Of a stretch of 64,000 bases of DNA, positions 19,959 through 33,223 are shown in pieces. A program made the position numbers and the translations under genes. Source of the DNA: Phoronis australis (lineage: Eukaryota > Phoronida > Phoronidae); assembly GCA_002633005.1 (NCBI GenBank), contig NMRA01000016.1, forward strand, positions 72,122 to 136,121, written 5' to 3'. Numbering within the stretch: the stretch's first letter is position 1; the number at the start of each line of letters is the position of its first letter. The notes under the pieces are model-generated. The model was not told the origin of the DNA, made no database searches, and saw only the letters and a program-made list of their open reading frames with translations.

Positions 19959-21689
19959 ATGGCAGCTTCCATGGAGTGTGATGCCTCCCATTATAATTCA
20001 AGGTTTATCAAACAGCACAAAATTGTGATGTCAGAACATGAAGAAGCTTAGAGAAGCATCCTGACGAAAACTGATGGACTGTGGAACTCTGTAGATCAGT
20101 AGATCAAAAAGAAGAAGAGGTGCCACAAACGTTTGTGCAGAAAAAAGCTACATGTCCTGCTATAGCCTAGGCTATACAGTATACTGCTGCAGAAGAGCGA
20201 GCGTCAGACCAAAATTTGAAAGGACATAGAAAGGCATAACAACGTTTCAAGACGCCAGCAGTAGTACTAAAGCTGAAGCTGCTGAAAGTGATACAGTTGT
20301 TGCCCAAAATTTCCCAAGAAAATCAATTAGACTTCCAAAATCTGAAACACCCAATTAAGCTGAACACGATGGGAATATTCTTAAACATGAGTGCATCATT
20401 TGTTAGCAGGAAGAGTAGATTATGGACCACATTTCAAAAATGAGAAACAAGCAACAACTTCATAGCTTTGAAAAACAGGTACGTGTTTTTGAAAGGTACA
20501 TCTTAGTGTTTTCCATGTGAGTTTCAGTATTATCACCACTTGTTTTTTAACTTGCTCAGCCCCTTGGCTGCCTAGGCCTTAGACAATACCGTTGACCCAG
20601 TAGAGACGGTGATCATACCATAGGTACTCCCTACGTCGGATGCTTTTCGGCAAATTATGCATCACACTGGTTAAACCATAAGTCATGTTGCTATAAGTTT
20701 GGAAGTACCGCGTAGAGAGATGCCTTTGAGGAGTCCGTTAATGTTTCCATTTGTTCCCAGTTTAAACAAATACTCTTGTAATCCTGTTTTTCGAACATTC
20801 CCTTGTTCAGTTGCCACATCGACACTGCTTGCACCAGTGGATCATCATATGGCGATATACTGTGCGTGTGAATTCAAGCACTTTAAGTCAAAAATTTTTG
20901 AGAAGGTTAAATGGAGTAGATGGTTGCAATCAACATGCCCAAGTGACCGTCATCCCTTGCCGTAATCCTGGGATTGGGGGAACCTCTTATCAATTTTTTG
21001 TAAACATTAGTTACTTAGGTAGCTGCAATGGTAATTGAATTAAATTGCCTAAGTGCCCAGCGTCCCCGTAGTAATTTGATGACAGTGGAAGCCACTGTCT
21101 ATTTCGTCAAACGTTGATTACCTTATGTGTAAATCGACTGACTATGGTATGAGCATCTGAATTTAAAAAAATCAATTTCAATCACTGCACTGGTATATCA
21201 GCTGATTTATTTTCAGTTGCATCAACGTTTTTAGGCGACAGATCAGATGGCATGTAAATTTGTTAGGCTGGTGGTGAATCAGTTCCTGATAAGTCCGTCT
21301 GAAAAATTTGCAAGCTAACTCACTCAAAGTTAAATGTTAAATTAGTTTTAACAGTTCAGTTTTTTTCAGTTGGACTTGTCTCGCAAGCAACAGCTCAGTC
21401 CAGAGCCCTGAACATGCAAATGAAATTCAAAGATAAAGACCTTGTGTCTTAGAGGTCAAGTACCACAGATCATCATGCTATAAAAAATACAAAAACAAAG
21501 ATTGTGAAGAGTGACGAATCCACAGTTTTCATAGATGTTTTTCTACAGTTTTGTTTGGAGTTCATTGAATCAAAGCTTCTAGCACATGGAGACGTCATTT
21601 GCCTTTCAAAACTAAAGCAAGACTTTGAAGCTGTTCTTCAGAAAGCTGGTGTGCATGAAGTTATTTGGACAGGCAATCTTAACAAATGA
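19959..21689 (+). pseudogene. Decayed multi-exon pseudogene with CIIC and VKYHRSCY-type motifs
   Basis: It starts ATG-GCA-GCT (MAASMECDASHYNSRFIKQH), with a stop after HEEA. Further on, GNILKHECIIC is followed by two in-frame stops and a donor-like CAG|GTACGT at 20479. After a pyrimidine-rich acceptor near 21369, frameshifted pieces read LEVKYHRSSCYKKYKNKDCE and, in another frame, TVFIDVFLQFCLEFIESKLL with DVICLSKLKQDFEAVLQKAG. The combination of an N-terminal CxxC, a VKYHxxCYKxY motif and a following helical region is, from memory, that of a large uncharacterised family repeated in many invertebrate genomes and often linked to transposons. At least three frame breaks or stops mark it as dead. 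Confidence 0.5.
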
Positions 21690-22961
21690 CTGTTGAAGCT
21701 ACTCACTGTTGTAGTTTGTGCCCGACTAAGAAACACGAAAGTGAATTGGGGCTAGTGTTCAATAATTCGGTTGATGACTCTAATTGTCACAGCCCATTAT
21801 AACTTATTTTGAATCAAAGGTTTACCCAAATAGTGCCCGCCTCCAAACAAGGACTTAGTGTTTGACCCTTCAGTGTGTAGTGCTGCAAAAAGAACATTCG
21901 TGCTGGGAAACTGAGTTTGTGCTGCAATGCTGGGTCAAACTGTACAGAAATGTGCAGCTGTGACAACTGTAGTAACATCAGCAACACTGACTGCATAACA
22001 TTGTATAGTTCTTTGAGAAGTCAACCCTAAATAGACCTCCAACCCCGTTATTTTGTGTTTTTTTGTATTAAAAAGTGAATTCTATTTGTTGATTAAGTCA
22101 TCGAAAATACATACTTTGATCACTGTCATGTATTTGTCTCATACTGCTTGCAAAATGTTGTCAGAATAATTATTTTCATACAGTCTGTGCGCACATTCAC
22201 AGAGATCATTCAACTATATTTATTTTTGTACTGTAACGTAATTCTGGTGTATTATGCAAACAAGATATATTTTACACCATTAGTCAATGGTTCAGTCATT
22301 GAGGCACAAATTCTGCCCAGTCTCAAGGGTTTTGTGTTATTTTTGTAGCCAGACAATGCCAGAATAATTTCCTAGTAACATTCAGACTTAGTTTGCATTT
22401 CTGCCACTACATATAGGTGTCACTTTACATTTTTTAATTTCACTATTTGCGGTCGCTATGACCATTTGATTCTGAACTCGAAAACAAGATGACCTCCACG
22501 TCAGCCATTTTAAATCTGATCATGGCGAAAAAAATAGGTTTCTAGTGACTCCAATCTACAGGTTGTGTGTGAACTTCGTGCCAATCGGAGGAAACATGCG
22601 ACCTGTAGAGTGCCGAAGTAAATGTTGACTTCAGTCTCGGTTGTGGCGTCTCTATGGTGTGATGTCCTTTTCTTGATGTAACGTTGGTCTTGCCCTGGTG
22701 CTACCCCTAAAGCTAGAAGAGCCCACCTGAGGTCACACTGACACCACGTGACCGTTCCCATGTGAAGACCACGTGACAAGATCGTCTGGGGCATTCTGGA
22801 GTTTACCGCCGTCGTGTTAGGACGTGATGGGAATACTGTATGGAATCACTCTAACACTGCAATAGGTCGAACCTGTCCACCACGACATCAATGCCTCATT
22901 GCAAACAATGAGCCAAAAAATGAAAGTGCTCGGAGGAGCGAAATTAACTGAAAATACGACG

Positions 22962-23022
22962 ATGGAGATGGTGACGAAGATGATTATGATGATGACGGTG
23001 GCGATTATGAGCAAGATGATAA
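22962..23022. repeat. GAT/GAC-rich simple repeat
   Basis: Imperfect GATGGAGATGGTGACGAAGATG-type triplets; one frame reads an acidic D/G/E stretch. No gene context. Confidence 0.5.
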
Positions 23023-23374
23023 CATTCAAATGTAGAGTGAGCATGTCAAAAATCAGTTATGTGCTACAGTCTTGTTCAATAGAAGGTAAAACATCAACAG
23101 GGCAGCAAAAATGGTGAACAAAGGAAAAGCGTTATCAAAAAATCTCCAATAATTCAAAAAGTAGACGTCCTAGCGGAAATGGAAAATATCTTCTGAAAGC
23201 CCGTTCAAACTCTATCTAACAATTTGGTTTCGCAAAATTTGTTAAGTTTTCTATTTTTTTTTTTAAATTTTGCATTTTTAATTGAAAGTCAAGTAACTCA
23301 AAAACGGTAGGTTTCTCTGCGAAAAAATTGCTAGAGATCATTTCAAAGGGCACATTGTTCAGACTACCCAGCGC

Positions 23375-23611
23375 TCTGATTTGGTCATTTATTTGGACAG
23401 TTCCCACCAGGTCATCCAGATCGAACGCACCATCCCGTGGGAAAGTAGACCGCAAGAGGCACATGAGCGGCAGAACCTAAAGTATGCAGACCTGAAGAAT
23501 GGCCGTCACGTAAACGGATGGAGGTGTTGGACCTTTTCTGTTCAGGTTGGCTGCCGGGGTTTTCCGGCCACTTCAGAATTGGCGAAAACAAATACTGGCC
23601 AATGCATGTAG
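23375..23611 (+). pseudogene. Retroelement C-terminal fragment (EVGCRGF-type)
   Basis: The open frame reads VIQIERTIPWESRPQEAHER, then QNLKYADLKNGRHVNGWRCW and FSVQVGCRGFPATSELAK. The pattern 'xIELTVPWE...AHERKxxKY..L...GW....xEVGCRGF' is the recurrent segment downstream of the reverse transcriptase in several retroelements of aquatic animals. The upstream part is frameshifted and unrecognisable, so only a scrap remains. Confidence 0.6.
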
Positions 23612-23939
23612 GTGACACAGTTTCATGGCTCTGAAAGCCGACGCAAAATATCGCTCCACAACTTTAGCACCGGAATAATGGTGGGGCGCCAAATTTTCCA
23701 ACAACGGTAAAAATTTTATTTATTCAAGGAAGAGTGTAGTTTTTAATGACACTAATTTTGTGTCAGATTTTATCTTACCACTTTTGTACCCACATCGGCG
23801 CAAAGCTGAGCATTTATTATACAGCTTTGTGCCAAGGCTATTGGATAAGAAAACAGAGAATGCTCTCCCTTATTAATTTCAAAACAACAGCGTCAGCTGA
23901 GAAACACGGGCTCTCAATTTATCCTTCCACTTGTGCTGT

Positions 23940-23962
23940 CACGTGTCATTGAATGACACGTG
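23940..23962. repeat. 23-bp perfect palindrome containing two E-boxes
   Basis: CACGTGTCATT-G-AATGACACGTG: 11-bp arms around one base, with a CACGTG E-box at each end. It may be the centre of a longer imperfect inverted repeat (GTGCTGT...GCGAGCAC). Confidence 0.7.
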
Positions 23963-24404
23963 GCGCGAGCACATTTCTTGTGCTAATAGCAGCTACCATT
24001 AGAACTCGTTTTGCCAAGCATGTCTGCTTTTGGTAATTGATTTTGACGGTAGCTACGCTTCTTTGCACCTATCAATTGCACAAGTGTTCACATTACCGAT
24101 TTGTCGCTGCGTCCGCATCGAGCATGAAGGGTGTACGTGCTGTAGTTTTGACTGAAATTTCATTGATACTGATTCGCCTAGCAGAGAGCACAGATCTTTT
24201 GGAGCACAGTCAGCAGTTGGAATCTGTTCTGTTTGACGTCTACGGCGCACACGATCAAACTGCCAGGGACAACAAGTTAACGGTAACAATTTCACAATTG
24301 TGACACCATGAACTGTTTCTCGATTGATATATGACCGTATAGATTCTGGTAAGATACGTTCACTATATATGATATCCCTCATACATACTAATACTGCCAT
24401 GTCC

Positions 24405-24490
24405 TATAGACAATTCATTTCATCTGGAAATGCCCCAACGAAACCGAAGGTTGGGTTGGGACGTACCCAGATGAAATGAATTCTATATAC
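24405..24490. repeat. Small foldback element
   Basis: Perfect 16-bp arms AATTCATTTCATCTGG (24412-24427) and CCAGATGAAATGAATT (24467-24482), extended imperfectly outward (CTATAGA / TCTATATA) and inward (GCCCCAAC / GTTGGG). Confidence 0.65.
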
Positions 24491-24726
24491 ACTGTAGGAT
24501 ATCGCAGTGGAGCCAATACTGAGCTGAAGGTGCACGGAAGGGCTTCTCACCACTGGGTGAAACGGATCTAAACCAAAAGAATACGAGAAAAAATCTCGTT
24601 CTGTGTGTAAGTACTAACGAAATCAAATTCCCTTGACACACTTAAAAAATTTCAAATGATTTTATTTCTCCTCGCTTTAACATCTCCTTACGACAACGAG
24701 TCAAGTCGTCTACCATCTTCTAGCCT

Positions 24727-25154
24727 CAGTGGCCGGTTGCATAAAACAGTCCCTAATGGGGACTCGGCTAAGTTTTGCATATTTGTTTCGTTCTTAACTT
24801 GCATATGTATTGTTTTTCTATCATTTTTCTTTTGTTACAAGCTCACCTTTGACTAATGATATTTTTTACTAATATAACTAAAAACTAAGCCCTTAATTCA
24901 ATCAAAACAATTATGGACTTAGTCCTTAAATTAGGGCCGTTGCATGAAAAGATCCCAACTTATTTTAAATAATATTGAAAATTCGATGAAGAGTTCACTC
25001 TTGATTTGTATCTAAGCCAAAAATTGGCCTAGTGATGATTCTCAAGCAGCATAAGATAGGGCAATCAGCATTTTCTCAAGTCCACAAATATACGGTAGAT
25101 TTGGGGAACTTGGCTGAGTCCCTGTTCGCGACTGCTTGATGCAACCGTCCACTG
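24727..25154. mobile_element. MITE family Q, copy A
   Basis: A 428-bp element with imperfect inverted ends of about 45 bp beginning CAGTGGCCGGTTGCAT / CAGTGGACGGTTGCAT, each containing GGACTCNGC(T/C)AAG. A second copy in opposite orientation is at 38616-39054; the interiors match (for example TTAAGGGCTNA...TTTTGATTGA). Confidence 0.75.
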
Positions 25155-28100
25155 GAGTATTTCATTCTAACTGTAAGTTGCAGATTGACAGAAAACTGTG
25201 TAAGTGGGTTATGTTCATGTTCCAAAAAATGCGATATAGATTTGGAGAGCGATCGAAGTGAGAAAATTGGCTTGATGATTAACCATGTGAAAATACCATT
25301 TTGTCGTCTAAAATGATATAACATAAACCGTTAAATACATTCATATTAACTATTTTTTGAGTTATTGCTGACGATTTTTAAGAAAAAATACAAATGGTCG
25401 TAAAAAGAATTAAAAACGCAGAAACTTATAAAAATGAGGCTCAGGGTTCTTATGTCAAGGCCAGCTCGTGTGCTAAGTTTAAAAAATAGTGATTTTGCAT
25501 ATAGCTCACAATCTGTTTTTTCTATGAAATTGTTCTTAATATTTGAGGTGCATTTCGAGTGATATATGTATGACTTGATTCTACATGTACACTTTTAATG
25601 CACGGACTTCCAACTATGTTGTAAGCTTATGATTATAGATTAGCAAGGTACTATTTGCCAGCAAGCTAGCCAGGAACCGCTTTGACTTCTCAAAGTTCTC
25701 GAAATTTCCCCACGGCCTGTGTATTTCTAATTGTCACCTCGTGTAGATCTAATGACAGGCAGGGCTGCATGTAAAATCTGTGAATTAGTCGACCCCCACA
25801 TAGTCGATACTGAGCTGAGGTAAAGCTGAAGCTACGTCGATGTTTTCACAAATTTGTGAAATATACATACATGTACATCAAAAGAACGGGGTAAAGTGGT
25901 GGTTGAGCGTGCTAGTACTCACCAAGTCAATTTCCTTTGGGATATTTAGGGAACCATGAACGGTTTTCCTTGTTATGTTTTGTCTTTTTACGACAAATCA
26001 AATTCTCTGCTAACTTGTACTCGCAAATTTTGACCTAATGACGTCATATTGTGATTAATAAAGACCCGAATGTCAGCCAATGAGCCAAGTGAATGCTTCT
26101 CATGTAATACACGAGTTCACGGTTAGGTGAAAAATACAAGTGGCGGATCTACAGATGAGTAGTAAAACCTTGAATCTTCGAGTGAATAAGTTCATGTGAG
26201 GGGCTCGATTTCCAAGTAGTTAAATTCTCCGAGTTATTTTTGCTGACAAATGATGTTACACGACCAATTGAAGTGTGATAAGTACGGCACTGAAATCTAC
26301 TCTTTTAACGTACGTACGGACTTCCAATCCTGGTTAATGGTTGATGTACCAACTGACCGTCTGCAGTGTCCGTTAGAGTCGAAACCCATTCTGGTCTGCC
26401 ATCAAATTCAAAAGTGACTCGTTCATGGGCGATTTGCGGACTGTTTGCGTCGTATTTTGGGAGATGATGACAGCGTCGCCGGTGTCCTTGTATTAAGATA
26501 CTGATGCTCACATTTAAATTCCAATGTTTCTGCCGTCCATGTGATGGGTTAGCCAATGCTTAACAATGTTTAAGGGTTTGCAGACTAGTGATGGTGCATC
26601 TGCCTTAGTCCTTTGATGAATATTTGAAAAATGACTTTTGCTCTGAGGACCTCGTGGCGCTGCTGATTTTTCTCCGAAAATCACAAGAGTCAGGTGATAA
26701 TGGGTGATGAAATAAAAAGAATACTCGTGTTTCTTTTCAAGGCATCTCAAGTTCGATAATGTTGTAAGGATGCACTAGAGAGGAGTGCTTTGATAAGAAA
26801 TAGTCAAACCAAACATGAATAATTGAGGGTTAGTGGATCGAACACAAAGTTTATTGATGCATGTTTTTCCAAATCAAATTTGGTGTCAGGAAACAATGGC
26901 TGCTTTGAAACCTCTCCTCTGGTTTTCACGCCATTATTCACACAGGCATCACCACCTAGCTGCCGTAATATTCAGTTGAATGGGTCCTTGATTTCGAAAC
27001 AGCAGGCGTTCTGCAATGGAAATAACTGATTCTGAAATCGGGAATCAATCAGGGACCCATATTATTACTATAATTAATTACCATCGTGGCTAGTCGCCAC
27101 TATTCCAAGGTGCCATCTTGATTGCTGTCAATACCGAATGTGCAAATCTACCATATTTGAATTTGCCGCCGCAGTTGCTTTATAGGAAATGAATGCCTCT
27201 ATCGGTTGGCAACCGATTGTGTACAGTGTTGACGGGTGTTGTTGTAACGAACAGAAGCAGTCAATAAGGTTATTTTATTTGAATTCTTATCATAAAATTA
27301 ATGTCAAACGAACAACTAGTACAGGAAACATACACCTGTATTATATTATGGAAATGTTTTGGAAATGAATAATGTCACCGTTGCCGCACCCCAGCTATAT
27401 CGACTGTGACTGTGTTAAATCGGGTGACATTATGCTCATAATCAGCAGCAATAATCTTTTCTTCTCGATTAAAGTAAAAATGTGACAAAATTCTGACACT
27501 CTTGAATTCCTATAACTAAGCCCCAAATGGCTAAACGGATCACCGTCATCTTAAGGCTTGGGGATGAGGCTACTTTGCATCAAACCTGTTATTGCCGAAG
27601 TTTTGTAATGACCCGCACACAAATTACGATCACACGAAAAAAATTTTCCTGCAAAATGATACGGTGAATATATATTTCAGGAAAATCAAGCCCTCAAACA
27701 CTACTTGTTCATGCAAAAATTCAACGATTTCCTGTTCGCTCTTAAGTTCGCCACTAATGACTACGCGTTAAACATGCGCGCACGCAGCCTTCAATTTGGG
27801 GGGGGCTCTTTTGCTAACAAAAGAGCCGGCGGACTAAAAAAATAAAAAATAAAAAAATAAAAAAACGGGAGCACCAATGTGAATTGCGCATGTGGCTTAT
27901 TTAGTGGACTTTTGTCCCATTTTCTTGGACTTTTTGTCTCTCGGGAGCGGACCTTTTTGCCTACTTCGCCTAATGGGGGGCTCGTTCGAGCCTCCCGAGC
28001 CCCCTCCCCCCCCTCTGGGTGCACGCATGATTAAACGCGACCGCGATATTCATCAGAGATCAAAAATTCACGCTTGCGTACGCGATATGCTTCATTAGAG

Positions 28101-29890
28101 AACTTTGTCTACACGTTAAACGTGAACGCGACTGGATGGGGGTGTCACGATAACAGCAACTACCATAGTGGTGACAATTAGGAGTGGCCGCAACAGCGGG
28201 AGAGACACCGTGCAGTTCACTAAAAGACAGACGGATAAATACAGCTCGTTGGTGGCACGACTGCGACTAGCAAGTGTAGCAACTGGATAAAGAGTATTTC
28301 ATTCGTCCTGATTTCAGAACCATGCATTTACTTCCGTTGAATATTGTCTGTTACTTTGAAATCAGGGACCCATACATGTAATTCTGACTGTTAACAGTAA
28401 CGTGCAGGCGTTTACTGCCTGTGAAAAATCATGTTGACAGTCGTGGGGACAGGATAAGGACTCATTACCAGCAATACGTAAACAAGGTCATCCGCCAGGT
28501 TCTCTGCGTAAACTAGGTTATCGCTCATTGACCAATGAGCGCTTCACACTTCGCGTATCAAAAAGGCGGAGAGAACGGTAAGGACTGTTGTTATTGATTT
28601 TTTGCACATCGTAACCCGAAATTACCAAAAGGTCAAAGATATTCAGTTAAAAAGGAGAGACAAAACATTCCTCTGAAGTTCTCTGACCAAATTTAAAAAG
28701 TCACAACTCGTAAGCAAGTAAAAGCGGTCATTTTTATCGGTTGCCCTACATGTACATCGCACTACCGACCTCAGTCGACTAGTTCTTCGCAATGCATTCA
28801 TACAATTCTCAAAAATTCAACTTGTGATGACTCTTTTCAATTTAAAACCACCCACAATACTCTAAAAACAATTAATATGAGGTACAAAAACATTTTCTTA
28901 CTCTGAAATGAATCTTGAACACAAATCAGGCATTGGGTTATACCTAAAATAGTTACATTGACTTCCAGTGCCTAATTTCAGTCCCATAGGCTCAAGTCTT
29001 AATCACTACTGAACGCCATGCTTGCTCTGTGCACAGCAATCAAAATGTTACATACAGTATAAGATAAACATTTATAAGTAAACTGGTGTGAAAATTATGA
29101 GTGATTTAACCAAAACCACTGATGATAGTCTGTGATAAAAAACTAAAGTCGAATGACAAAAATTGTCAATTTCAGGCAGCCTCATGTTAAATACAATTTT
29201 TGTCTAATTTTCTTCAGACTGACTTCCGTTGGACTTATCGGTAACTAACCGCTTTTGAAGGTCTCGGTCGAAAATGATCGTTTTCTTGCAAGCAGTTTCG
29301 ACCATTTCACTAATCGAAGCCACAAATTAAGCCGAAAGTTTTGACCATACCATTTTAAACATTGAAATTCATCCGGTTTTGATGAAACTTTGCCACGTTT
29401 TTAATTCTAAATTCATATGTTATCTGCAAATGCGATTCCTTCACAAATAAGACCACCACGCGGTGTTTTCTGCGAATCCCTTGTATCCTGGATGGGGCTA
29501 ACTGAATGATTTTCACGCATGCGCGGTTCATGGTTTCAATATTGCTGGTACTGTACGACCGTGGTTACATTTTTATATTCTGGCAAATCCCAGTTATAAA
29601 AATTCTGAAATGCTATTGACTACTTCGAATCTTAAGAATCAAAGCATTTCTCTCATTTGCGTTCATGAAATATTACCGAAATTGAGGTGTGTCGGCACGA
29701 AATATGGGTATACTATATCAGTGGCGGACCTAGCAAATAATAAGCGGGGTCCAGCATTTCGTCTCGCAAACAATCGCTCAAAGCACGGTTGTAGAAGCAC
29801 AGCGCCGAATGGGGGCTGTAAAAACAAGCATTTTTGCTCTATTTCTAAAGTATTATCATACTGAGAATGTGTAAAATGGAAAATGCGAAT
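25155..29890. other. Gene-poor stretch with no supported gene
   Basis: No convincing exon. A - strand open frame at 26305-26556 (ANSPQIAHERVTFEFDGRPE...) has protein-like composition but no splice or family support. Around 27804-27827 there is a hairpin, GGCTCTTTTG-CTAA-CAAAAGAGCC, followed by an A/T-rich AAATAAAAAAT tract. Confidence 0.4.
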
Positions 29891-29960
29891 GGTGCATGGA
29901 CTCGAATTCAGGAGCTATTAGTCAGAGCGCGCGTGCTTTTCAGCTGCGCCACCACGCTTC
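29891..29960 (-). repeat. tRNA-like sequence (SINE head or tRNA pseudogene)
   Basis: Reading leftward there is an A-box-like TGGCGCAGCTGAAAA and, at tRNA spacing, a B-box-like GAATTCGAGTCC. The anticodon arm does not fold cleanly, so it is more likely a tRNA-derived repeat than a working tRNA gene. Confidence 0.4.
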
Positions 29961-31397
29961 CAACTAAACTGCTTTGCTAAGGGACATACTTGTTTATGGT
30001 CCACAGCGTTTGCGCGCGAGCCAGTTTCTTTCCGTAATGTTTAGCACGCATTATAATTTGCTTTTTTATCTTTGCGGCCGCCAAGGGGGGTGGCTAAGTC
30101 CACCTACGTAATTCTGTGGCACTTACAACCACCCAATTATTGTGGCTTTTCTGGGAAAAAATAGCAAGGCGAGGAGCGTCTAAGAACAAGTGTCCTATTT
30201 CAAACAATCAATTGAATAACACACCTGAGCTTGAAGCTACACCATCTCTTGGATAGTCAAACTTTCAAAAAACTTTAAATAGTTGTATACGATCAATCGG
30301 CAATTAAAACTCACGTTTTGCACTTAAGTGAAATGGCTAATATTTGCGTTGTTTCCGCCCGTTTTACAAGAATTTAAGCAAAAATGTAAGTCAAAATTGT
30401 GATGTAGTAAGCAAAGAATATCGACCTCATATGTTTGCGTATAACGTACAAATCCTTTAAGTATTGGCATTTTCGTGTAGCACAAGGGCGGGAGTCAACA
30501 ATAGATCAGACTTCAAAACCACTTGCCCGACTTATAACCAGCTGGTTGGTCTGCAAAACCCGCCAATGGCCGGTGTTTCAACTTGGTGGTCGGACGTCAC
30601 AACGCAATGTCCGGTACCTCAAAGCCAGATGACTACACCCAAAAAACAGGTTGGCCAGACCTAAACTGGGTTGGCCAGTGCTCAAACACAATGATCGAAA
30701 GCGGGTCTCTGAGGCCGTCGTGTTTTATCACCGCCTAACCGATTATAGCACGGACCATCGTGTTTTGGATGCAGCCAACTAGATTTTTTGGGTGAGGCCA
30801 TCGCATTCTGAAGCCCGAACAACGAGTTTTATCACCGACTATTTGGTTCTACAGTCCAGCCTAGTGGTTATACTGTTGGGGCAAGTGGTTTTGAAGTCCG
30901 ACCAATTGTTGGTTCCCGCTTGTAGCAGTGAGCTTGTAAATTACAGATGCATACTCTTGGTTCTCTTAAGCTGGCATTCGAGAGACTGCTAATAATAATA
31001 TGATGTCATTAGGTCAAATTGTGAGAGCGAAGGATGGCAGACGACTTGACACAATTTGGGGTTAAAAATTCCACAATTTTTGCATTCGACCATTAAAAAC
31101 GGGAAAAGACAACGAAAATACGTAAAAACCGAACTGCTTGAAATGCATGGTAACCACCACGCAGGCAGTCCAGACCGTCTAACCTGACCCTAAATTTTGG
31201 AAAAATCTTTTCATTTTGGTTACTCACAATATCTAAAAAATGTTTACTATAGAGCCCAAATCACTTGGTCGATTGTTGATATCGTTAATACTAATGCCCA
31301 TCTTGTGCCAGAATTACTTCTTAAATGCTGTTTTTTGTTGACTGAAATTGAGTCACGAATTTCACGATTCCAGCAGCTCCTAATGTGAACAGTTTTT
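29961..31397. other. No gene seen
   Basis: Only short unsupported open frames; GGT/CCGG-rich text around 30540-30700 has no recognised meaning. Confidence 0.35.
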
Positions 31398-31513
31398 TAG
31401 CTGAGGAGCTACAAACCTGACTCGAGCGTTTCGCAGCGTGACACAGTGGGACTCGAATCCACGACCTCGAGTAAAGAAAGCGGGCACCCATCACATTAGG
31501 CCACGCTGCTTCC
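31398..31513 (-). mobile_element. tRNA-derived SINE, copy 1
   Basis: Reading leftward: GGAAGCAGCGTGGCCTAATG (A box), CGAGGTCGTGGATTCGAGTC (B box), then a tail ending GTAGCTCCTCAGCTAA. Closely related copies are at 36036-36149 (-) and 43893-44002 (+). Confidence 0.75.
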
Positions 31514-33132
31514 TTCAAATTTGACTTAAGATTTAAGACATAAACTTGGTCTCACGTTTCCACTTCACGGTTGATGAATTAATGTTTGTCGCAATAATTT
31601 TGAGCGTCTCAGAGTCTAGAAATACTCAAGAGAAATTCTCGGTAACTAGCAATTACTTGCATTTTCTCAGAGGCTTTGCACTTTCACTCAAGTGCGAGTT
31701 TGATTATTTTCAGAAGTAGTTATCTGGAGCGTTGTTCCAATTTTTGAGTAACTTAAAAAAGCGAACTCCTCAGTGTTTCTCATACTACATTTATACTCAA
31801 GCACAGAATAATGTCTTTAGTTTGCACAAAAGCGAAACGGAAAAGTCGAAAATAATATCGTATTTGATTTCAAGTAGAATTATTAGATTCCGGGCACAAG
31901 TATTCCTGCAAATCAGTGTTTCATATGATCCCATTCTACAGAACTTCTGAATATTTGGATCAGAAAACCTGTCTGCTCCGGAACTGTGCAGATTTATCAA
32001 ATATTCTTATTTTACACTGCTGAGGTGAGAACATTTTGTACTTACTAACGAACACCATTAAAGAGGTGTGGAATGCAGAAGCTCCTTAAAAATATCTTTT
32101 AAATAATTCCTGACGATAGTACAATCTGGTAACGACTAGTTCAGAGCAATTCACTTTCCCCTGTGTGGAAATATCAGAAGTCGCGAAACTCGCTATTGAA
32201 GTACGCGCGAAGGAAAAACTGTGGTTACCACACAGTTTGTAATCTCCCGACCACTTATGATAAATGACCGCGTGCGCTCACAATCAGTTGCTTGAAGTCG
32301 CTTGAGGTCAAAGTTCACATTTTTCATATAAGGGAAATGTGCTACGTCTATATCTTGCCACACCAAATAAGGAGACGTGCTTTGCCTTGTGAAAGAAAAA
32401 AATCCACGACATGGCGAGTAGTTGACATTTTTTTGAAATTTGAAACTAAAACAAAATGCTTCGATATCGCCAGAAATTAAAAGTCCTGACGAATGAACCC
32501 TAAAATACAGTAACTTGTGAACAGGTTGAATTTTGTTTCAGTGGAAGAGAACCACTTTTGATAATGCGATAGTGTCTGTTTATCGCGTTACAGGACTTTT
32601 TAAATAAGTCTGAAATGTCCTCAAATAAAATGAATCTGTGGAAGATTTCAGTGGAAATTAGTTATCGATAGCATGATTAAGACGGCCAATGTACCGCAGC
32701 AAAGTATTGAACAACCTGCTTACCTCGGTGCCATTCAATGTTTACATGTAGATTGATAATTCAGAAGAAGTTGGCAGTGAAAAAATGAAAACCTTGAGCA
32801 AACGACCCTTACTTCCATGAACCTGCTGAACTGCCATGGCAACTAGTTTTCATCGCTATTAGAACAATTTAGACCATAATCGAGTTGATGACGCTTTGTC
32901 TCCGTCCACCGTAGTTGGCATAAACTACAACCATCACCAAATTTGGTTGCAGCGCCCACACGTGAGAGTAAAGCGCCCTAGGCACGCAATAGCAACAGGC
33001 AAAATGGTTCCACGGAAGTCATAGAGATTTCTCTGGTAAGGTTGATCGTGAAAATGCGACTGAAACAGTCACGCCGCTACGGAAACAATGAGGCAAATGT
33101 GACGTTTATTGCATTGTTGTTTTGTCTTCCAG
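31514..33132. other. Stretch upstream of the first recognised astacin exon
   Basis: The promoter, signal peptide and propeptide exons of the astacin gene should lie here or further left. I could not identify them; no open frame shows a convincing signal peptide with a fitting phase-0 donor. Confidence 0.35.
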
Positions 33133-33223
33133 GTAGGGAGGTTTAAACGCAAAGTTTCTGGTCGACTATGGGAAAATGCTAAAGTTCCTTACAGATTTGA
33201 AACAACACCTGGCAAAAATTGGG
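33133..33223 (+). CDS. Astacin gene: exon at propeptide/protease border
   Basis: The acceptor TTTGTCTTCCAG and the donor G|GTAGGG bound 91 bases (phase 0 to 1). The peptide VGRFKRKVSGRLWENAKVPY continues with RFETTPGKNW. A basic stretch suitable for proprotein processing (RFKRK) is followed by the typical start of mature astacins, LW-x-(N/G)-x-(V/I)PY. Cleavage between these would free the N-terminus that is buried near the zinc site in this family. The exon joins in phase 1 to 33487. Confidence 0.8.
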
